A stretch of 9,701 nucleotides of DNA, from positions 1 through 9,701 of the forward strand of contig JAFAFN010000580.1 in assembly GCA_023423475.1 (NCBI GenBank), in the 5' to 3' direction. The translations under genes and the position numbers were made by a program. Positions 6,072 to 9,701 of this stretch are shown here, piece by piece. The notes below the pieces were generated by a model. The model was not told the origin of the DNA. It ran no database searches and worked only from the letters and a program-made list of their open reading frames with translations. Source of the DNA: Actinomycetes bacterium. GTDB taxonomy: Bacteria; Actinomycetota; Acidimicrobiia; Acidimicrobiales; Microtrichaceae. The stretch's first letter is position 1; each line of letters starts with the position of its first letter.

Positions 6072-6680
6072 GTGACCGGCCTCACCGTCCTCGTGGAACT
6101 GATCGCCGTCGTCGTCGTCGTGAGCGGTGCCACCAAGGTGGGCTCGCCCGGCCCCTTCGCCGATCTCACCTCCTCGATGGGGCTCCGCATCGGGCGCCCC
6201 GGAGCCCGCATCGTCGGTGTGGCCGAGATCGCCCTGGGCGCCTGGGTGCTCGCCGTCGGTGGGCGCCTCGCCTGCGCCGTGCTCGCCGGGTCCTATGCCG
6301 TCTTCGCCATGGTGGTCGTGCTCGCCCGCCGCAACGGTGCCGCCTCGTGCGGATGCTTCGGGGCTGCCGCGGCACCGCCGAGCATGGTCCACGTCGTGGT
6401 CAACCTCGTCTCGGCGGCGGTCGCCGCCCTGGGCGCGGCGACCGGCGATGTCACCGGCATCGCCACCGCGCTGGGCGATCAGCCGCTCGCAGGGGTTCCG
6501 TATCTCCTCCTCCTGGGTACGGGGGCGTGGCTGGTCGTCGCCGTCGACACCGTCGGCGCGTCCGTCCTCGAGTCCAGCGCCACCCTGTCGACCATGGGAC
6601 CGGTGTTCCGTGAGAACTCGACCAAGCCGAACCCGTCCCGCACGACGCACCACCACCAGGGAGCAGACGCACCACGATGA
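6072..6680 (+). CDS. MauE/DoxX-like membrane protein
   Basis: A 202-aa polytopic membrane protein of the MauE type. In methylamine-utilising bacteria MauE acts with MauD in producing and processing the disulfide-rich light chain of methylamine dehydrogenase. Predicted transmembrane segments are near 4-22, 47-65, 67-85, 107-124 and 143-163. SGATKVGSP (18-26) and SCGCFG (92-97) are characteristic; the C93/C95 pair at the membrane edge could be redox active. The C-terminal 30 residues are polar, with a HHH run. The GTG start is chosen because it is 7 bases after the -10; the TTG at 6054 would place the start upstream of the predicted transcript. The stop overlaps the next start as ATGA, which indicates translational coupling. 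It is the first gene of the operon. Confidence 0.72.
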   Translation: MTGLTVLVELIAVVVVVSGATKVGSPGPFADLTSSMGLRIGRPGARIVGVAEIALGAWVLAVGGRLACAVLAGSYAVFAMVVVLARRNGAASCGCFGAAAAPPSMVHVVVNLVSAAVAALGAATGDVTGIATALGDQPLAGVPYLLLLGTGAWLVVAVDTVGASVLESSATLSTMGPVFRENSTKPNPSRTTHHHQGADAPR

Positions 6681-7906
6681 GCGTCCTTGACCGAACCGTC
6701 GACTTCCTCGCCAACCGGCTCGACCGCCGCGGCTTCCTCGGCAAGAGCGCCGTGGTGGGCTCGGCCATGGTGGCCGCGCCGCTCGACTTCGCCCTCCGAC
6801 CGGGCACGGCGTACGCCGCGGTCTGCAACTGCAACGGCAGCGCGTGCCAGTGCGGCTCGCTGTGCTGCGACGGCTACACCGAGTTCTGCTGCACGTTGAA
6901 CGGGCAGAACGCCTGCCCGCCCGGCACGATCACCGCGGGCTGGTGGAAGGTCGACGGCTCCCAGTTCTGCGGCGGCGCGGCGCGCTACTACCTGGACTGC
7001 AACGCACAGTGCGGCGGGTGCGGCTGCGGCGCCAACGGCGTCTGCGCCGGATCGTGCTCGGGCACCGGCTGTGGCTGTGCCCAGGGCAGCTGCAACAACC
7101 GCAAGGCCGGGTGCACCCGCTTCCGCTACGGCCAGTGCAACCAGGGCGTGCGCTGCGTCGGACCGATCGTCTGTCGCGTCGTCACCTGCGCTGCGCCGTG
7201 GCAGTTCGACCCCGCCTGCGGCACCAGCTCCCGCACCGACAACGCGACCCGCAACCACGATCGTCCCTGCCTGAACGACCCCTTCGGTGCCTTCGAGCGG
7301 CTGACCTCGCCCAGCGGCGGCAAGATCCGCCTGTCGGGCTGGGCGATCGCCAACTCGGACTACGCCCGTGCCGGCATCCGGGTGTTCGTCGACGACTGCT
7401 TCGTGCACCACGGCACGGCCGATCGTCCGCGACCCGACATCCAGAGCATCTACTCCGAGTACGGCCCGAACACGGGCTTCGACGTGACCCTCGACGTACC
7501 ACCGGGCAAGCACACGGTCTGCGTCTACGGCGTGGACCGTCGCAACCGTCGAGAGGCGCTCATCGGCTTCCGCGAAGTGACCGTCGGCGGTCCCGTCGGC
7601 GCGATCAACAACACGGCGAACGCTGGCGGCTCGCAGCTCACCGCTCGGGGCTGGGCCTACGACCCGACCTCGCCCGGCCAGTCCCCGATGATGCGCTACC
7701 GCATCGACGGCCGAGAGGTCGCCCAGCAGCGGGCGACGGTCGACCGTCCCGACGTCGTCGCCAACCACCCCGGTTACCCGCTGCGGTGCGGCTACGCCGT
7801 GTCCTTCCCGGTCACGCCGGGGCGCCACACCATCTGCATCGACGTCATCGACCGCTACGGCGGTGCGACCGAGCTCGGCTGCCGCGTCGTGACGGTGACC
7901 GCATGA
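6677..7906 (+). CDS. Tat-exported Cys-rich MADH light-chain-like protein with two C-terminal repeats
   Basis: A 409-aa exported protein. LDRRGFLGK (15-23) followed by a hydrophobic stretch ending GTAYAA (43-48) is a twin-arginine signal. Residues 50-198 hold 26 cysteines and resemble the methylamine dehydrogenase light chain: CDGYTEFCC (64-72), CPPGTITAGWW (80-90), YYLDCNAQCGGCGCG (104-118) and GVRCVGPIVC (157-166). By remembered alignment W89 or W90 matches the first TTQ tryptophan of MADH, while the second appears to be R159, so a normal TTQ cofactor is not expected. The C-terminal half is two tandem beta-type repeats (about 209-303 and 312-408) sharing a GWA box, an RPD box, PG(K/R)HT and a closing VTV; such repeats are common in exported actinobacterial proteins. 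Folding would need up to 13 disulfides in the first domain, which fits the MauE and MauD-like neighbours. Catalytic activity is unproven. Confidence 0.78.
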   Translation: MSVLDRTVDFLANRLDRRGFLGKSAVVGSAMVAAPLDFALRPGTAYAAVCNCNGSACQCGSLCCDGYTEFCCTLNGQNACPPGTITAGWWKVDGSQFCGGAARYYLDCNAQCGGCGCGANGVCAGSCSGTGCGCAQGSCNNRKAGCTRFRYGQCNQGVRCVGPIVCRVVTCAAPWQFDPACGTSSRTDNATRNHDRPCLNDPFGAFERLTSPSGGKIRLSGWAIANSDYARAGIRVFVDDCFVHHGTADRPRPDIQSIYSEYGPNTGFDVTLDVPPGKHTVCVYGVDRRNRREALIGFREVTVGGPVGAINNTANAGGSQLTARGWAYDPTSPGQSPMMRYRIDGREVAQQRATVDRPDVVANHPGYPLRCGYAVSFPVTPGRHTICIDVIDRYGGATELGCRVVTVTA

Positions 7907-7916
7907 GGTCGCTCCG

Positions 7917-8798
7917 ATGACCGCGCTCGTCGTCATCCTCGCGGTGGTCGTCCTGCTGCTGACCGTCCTGGTGGTCGGTCTGCTGCGGTCCCACGCCGAG
8001 ATCCTCCGGGCGCTGCACGACCTCGGCGTCAACCTCGAGGACGGCGCGCCGACCGGCGGGGCTCGCACGTTCAGCGCCGACACCCGTGGCCAGCGAGCCC
8101 GCGCCGGCACCGGCATCGCCCCCCAGGGGGCGTCCGCCGAGGAGCGCGTCGGGGCGAACGGCCTGGCGCTGCCCGAGGACGGACCGCTCGTCGATGCTCA
8201 CGACCTGATGGGCACGACACCCAGCGGCGACGCGTCGGCCATCGCGGTGGTCGGCACACCAGGACTCACCCTCTTGTCGTTCCTCACGACCGGGTGCGCA
8301 TCGTGCATGGACTTCTGGGAGGCCTTCCGCACCCCGTCGAACCGCCAGGTCGCCGGCCCGCGGTCGCAGCTCGTGGTGATCACGAAGGGCCAGGACGCCG
8401 AGAGCCCCGCGGCGGTGCGCGAGCTCGCGGATCCCGCCCTGACGACGCTCATGTCGTCCGAGGCGTTCGACGACTACGCGGTCCCGCTGGCCCCCTACTT
8501 CGTCCTGATCGACAGCGGACAGGGTCGCGTCGTGGGCGAAGGTGCCGCTGGCTCCTTCGACCAGCTCGGCTCGCTCATCCAGAAGGCGATGGCCGACAGC
8601 GGCTACGGCGCCGAGCAGTCGCGGTCGCGCCGCGAGATGCTCCGCGGGCTGCGTCGCAACATGAGCGCGGACGAGGCGTTGGCATCGGCGGGCATCGGCC
8701 CGGGCCACGTGAGCCTGCACGACGACCCCAATCCGCCCGCCGGTGGATCGGCCGCCGGTCAGCCATCGGGCGATGACACCAGGGAGTCCACGACGTGA
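7917..8798 (+). CDS. MauD/TlpA-like membrane-anchored thioredoxin-fold protein
   Basis: A 293-aa protein with an N-terminal anchor (3-22) and then LLRSHAEILRALHDLG (22-37), typical of MauD-like proteins. A flexible linker (about 41-88) leads to a redoxin domain (about 90-225). The redox motif is TTGCASCMDFW (124-134), a CxxC with C127 and C130, and LAPYFVLID (191-199) supplies the cis-proline, P193. A polar, Pro/Gly-rich tail (about 231-293) follows. In mau clusters MauD is needed for a stable, correctly disulfide-bonded light chain; the analogous client here would be the Cys-rich protein encoded just upstream. GAGGT at 7905-7909, overlapping the previous stop, lies 7 bases before the ATG. 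The stop overlaps the next GTG start as GTGA. Confidence 0.75.
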   Translation: MTALVVILAVVVLLLTVLVVGLLRSHAEILRALHDLGVNLEDGAPTGGARTFSADTRGQRARAGTGIAPQGASAEERVGANGLALPEDGPLVDAHDLMGTTPSGDASAIAVVGTPGLTLLSFLTTGCASCMDFWEAFRTPSNRQVAGPRSQLVVITKGQDAESPAAVRELADPALTTLMSSEAFDDYAVPLAPYFVLIDSGQGRVVGEGAAGSFDQLGSLIQKAMADSGYGAEQSRSRREMLRGLRRNMSADEALASAGIGPGHVSLHDDPNPPAGGSAAGQPSGDDTRESTT

Positions 8799-9292
8799 TC
8801 ACACAGCAGCCTCGCCGCCTCGCGGCCCATGGACTCTCGTGCGAGCTGATCACCGGCTGGCACGTCCGCATCGAGCAGCGCGAGCAGTCGACGCTGCACG
8901 TCCCCGCGTCCGACCTTCCCGTCGGCGGCTTCGTGCATCCGATCCTCCAGGCAGCGACGTCACCCCTGCCGGCCCTGCGCGGCGACTACGGCAGCGGCTA
9001 CGTCGAGACCATGACGAACACCGACGTGTTCGTCTGCCTGGGCGAGTTCGACCACGAGGCCGGCGACACCGCGATGTTCGACGATGGCGCACCTCGTTCG
9101 CTGCGCTCCGCGGACTTCCACCCGGATGCCCAGCAGCGCGTCATCGCCGGCATGTGCGGCACGCAGCGCTTCTTCGTCGAGAACGGCCGGGCGTTCTGCC
9201 TGTACGTCGTGCTCGGCTCCTGGCTCCAGCGCCAGGCCCTCGTGCCGGTGGCCAACTCGCTGCTGGCCACGATCCAGATCGATCCCCGATGA
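8795..9292 (+). CDS. protein of unknown function in the MauE/MauD-like operon
   Basis: A 165-aa protein that I cannot assign to a characterised family. There is no signal peptide or transmembrane segment, so it should be cytosolic. Conserved-looking elements are GWHVRIEQRE (21-30), GGFVHPILQAATSPLP (44-59), RGDYGSGYVE (62-71), DVFVCLGEFD (77-86), a basic/aromatic block QRFFVENGRAFCLYVVLGSW (124-143) and a terminal helix-strand LVPVANSLLATIQI (149-162). The pattern of a start strand, central Gly-rich turn and closing hydrophobic strands suggests a small alpha/beta fold. Four cysteines (16, 81, 121, 135) do not form a recognisable motif. From memory, similar proteins accompany MauE-like genes in other actinobacteria. 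The GTG start overlaps the upstream stop (GTGA) and has AGGGAG 8 bases upstream. Confidence 0.7.
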   Translation: MITQQPRRLAAHGLSCELITGWHVRIEQREQSTLHVPASDLPVGGFVHPILQAATSPLPALRGDYGSGYVETMTNTDVFVCLGEFDHEAGDTAMFDDGAPRSLRSADFHPDAQQRVIAGMCGTQRFFVENGRAFCLYVVLGSWLQRQALVPVANSLLATIQIDPR

Positions 9293-9342
9293 CCGCTCCC
9301 GCATCCACTGTCCTGTTGCTCACGACGGAGGCCCTTCCGTGA
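9289..9342 (+). other. possible 17-codon linker ORF between two operon genes
   Basis: ATG 9289 overlaps the stop of the upstream gene (ATGA), and its own TGA (9340-9342) overlaps the GTG start of the next gene (GTGA). The peptide would be MTAPASTVLLLTTEALP. It exactly fills the gap and could pass ribosomes from one cistron to the next. The downstream gene also has its own GGAGG, so coupling is not required, and a stop-free run of 17 codons is easy by chance in GC-rich DNA. Confidence 0.25.
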
Positions 9343-9701
9343 ACCTGCTCATCGCTCTCGCCGCGGTCGTCGCCGTCGGTGCCGCCATCCGTTCCACCTG
9401 GTCCCCGTGCGGTCTGTCGATGCTGTCGACGATCACGCCGATGGCCGAGCGCAGCCGCGGCCGGAACTGGGCAGCGACGGCCACATGGTTCCTCGGTGGC
9501 GCCGTCCTGGGTGGCGCCACCCTCGGACTGCTCGCCGCCGGGCTCGCGGCGATCGTCGCCGTGTTCTCGCTGAGCACCTCGACCGCGCTCGTGGTCGGTG
9601 CGCTGTTCGCGCTGGTCGCCGTCGGACTCGACCTCGGGCTGCTCGGCACCGAGATGCCGCACCACCGTCGCCAGGTGAACGAGGTCTGGCTCGATCAGTA
9701 C
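9339..9701 (+). CDS. CcdA-like polytopic membrane protein, 3' end outside the window
   Basis: The first 121 codons of a membrane protein that runs off the right edge. The start is GTG 9339, with GGAGG at 9327-9331 and 7-base spacing. Hydrophobic segments fall near 2-17, 50-76 and 82-103. STWSPCGLSMLSTITPMAE (19-37) places a lone Cys (C24) in an SPCG context, recalling the SPC motif that starts the CcdA/DsbD transmembrane domain. A basic stretch (HHRRQVNEVW, 108-117) forms the next loop. CcdA-type proteins carry electrons across the membrane to extracytoplasmic thioredoxins, so it could serve the MauD-like protein upstream; this role is inferred from the motif and operon position. The partner Cys expected in a later helix lies outside the window. 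Confidence 0.6.
   Translation, partial: MNLLIALAAVVAVGAAIRSTWSPCGLSMLSTITPMAERSRGRNWAATATWFLGGAVLGGATLGLLAAGLAAIVAVFSLSTSTALVVGALFALVAVGLDLGLLGTEMPHHRRQVNEVWLDQY

Noticed and set aside
6479..8116. 545-codon open frame on the minus strand
   Set aside because: It lies opposite the well-supported 409-aa exported protein and its neighbours. It is a GC-bias shadow with Ala/Arg/Asp-rich, unrecognisable sequence.

Overview
The window is GC-rich and gene-dense, with tight start/stop overlaps, GTG starts and TAnnnT-type -10 elements that often sit directly against start codons. Together with the protein families (GpgS, an actinobacterial-type OtsA, a MauE/MauD/MauA-like operon and GWA-type C-terminal repeats), this points to an Actinomycetota genome, plausibly class Acidimicrobiia. 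The class assignment is inference. I see no mobile element, RNA gene, CRISPR array or change in composition, so this looks like ordinary chromosome. No gene-free stretch exceeds about 170 bases.

Region 1 (1-5226) is mainly sugar-glycerate and trehalose metabolism. At the left edge is the start of a leftward MoaD/ThiS-type sulfur-carrier gene. Divergent from it is gpgS (glucosyl-3-phosphoglycerate synthase). It converges on a leftward, compact glycerate kinase, which is divergent from a GT20 trehalose-6-phosphate synthase-type enzyme (OtsA-like). Next come a rightward nitrobindin/FABP-like heme-binding beta-barrel protein and, converging on it, a trehalose-phosphatase-type HAD enzyme (OtsB-like). 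These genes fit synthesis and recycling of the compatible solutes glucosylglycerate and trehalose. The HAD phosphatase could serve either branch.

Region 2 (5244-5951, leftward, 17 bases upstream of the OtsB-like gene) encodes a single-pass membrane protein with a LytR C-terminal (LytR_C) domain and a Thr/Gly/Ser-rich tail.

Region 3 (6036 to the right edge) is one tightly coupled rightward operon behind a good promoter (CTGACA, 17 bases, TAGCCT). It encodes a MauE-family membrane protein, a Tat-exported protein with a very Cys-rich methylamine dehydrogenase light-chain-like domain plus two C-terminal beta-type repeats, a MauD/TlpA-like membrane thioredoxin, a conserved-looking protein of unknown function, a 17-codon mini-ORF and a CcdA-like membrane protein cut by the window edge. 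No large MADH subunit is seen, and one of the two Trp that form the TTQ cofactor in MADH appears to be Arg. This is the best candidate for an undescribed system: an exported redox or disulfide-rich protein with its own maturation machinery.

A recurring regulatory theme is a TAG(G/C)(G/C)T hexamer 6-10 bases before five gene starts, which predicts leaderless or nearly leaderless mRNAs.
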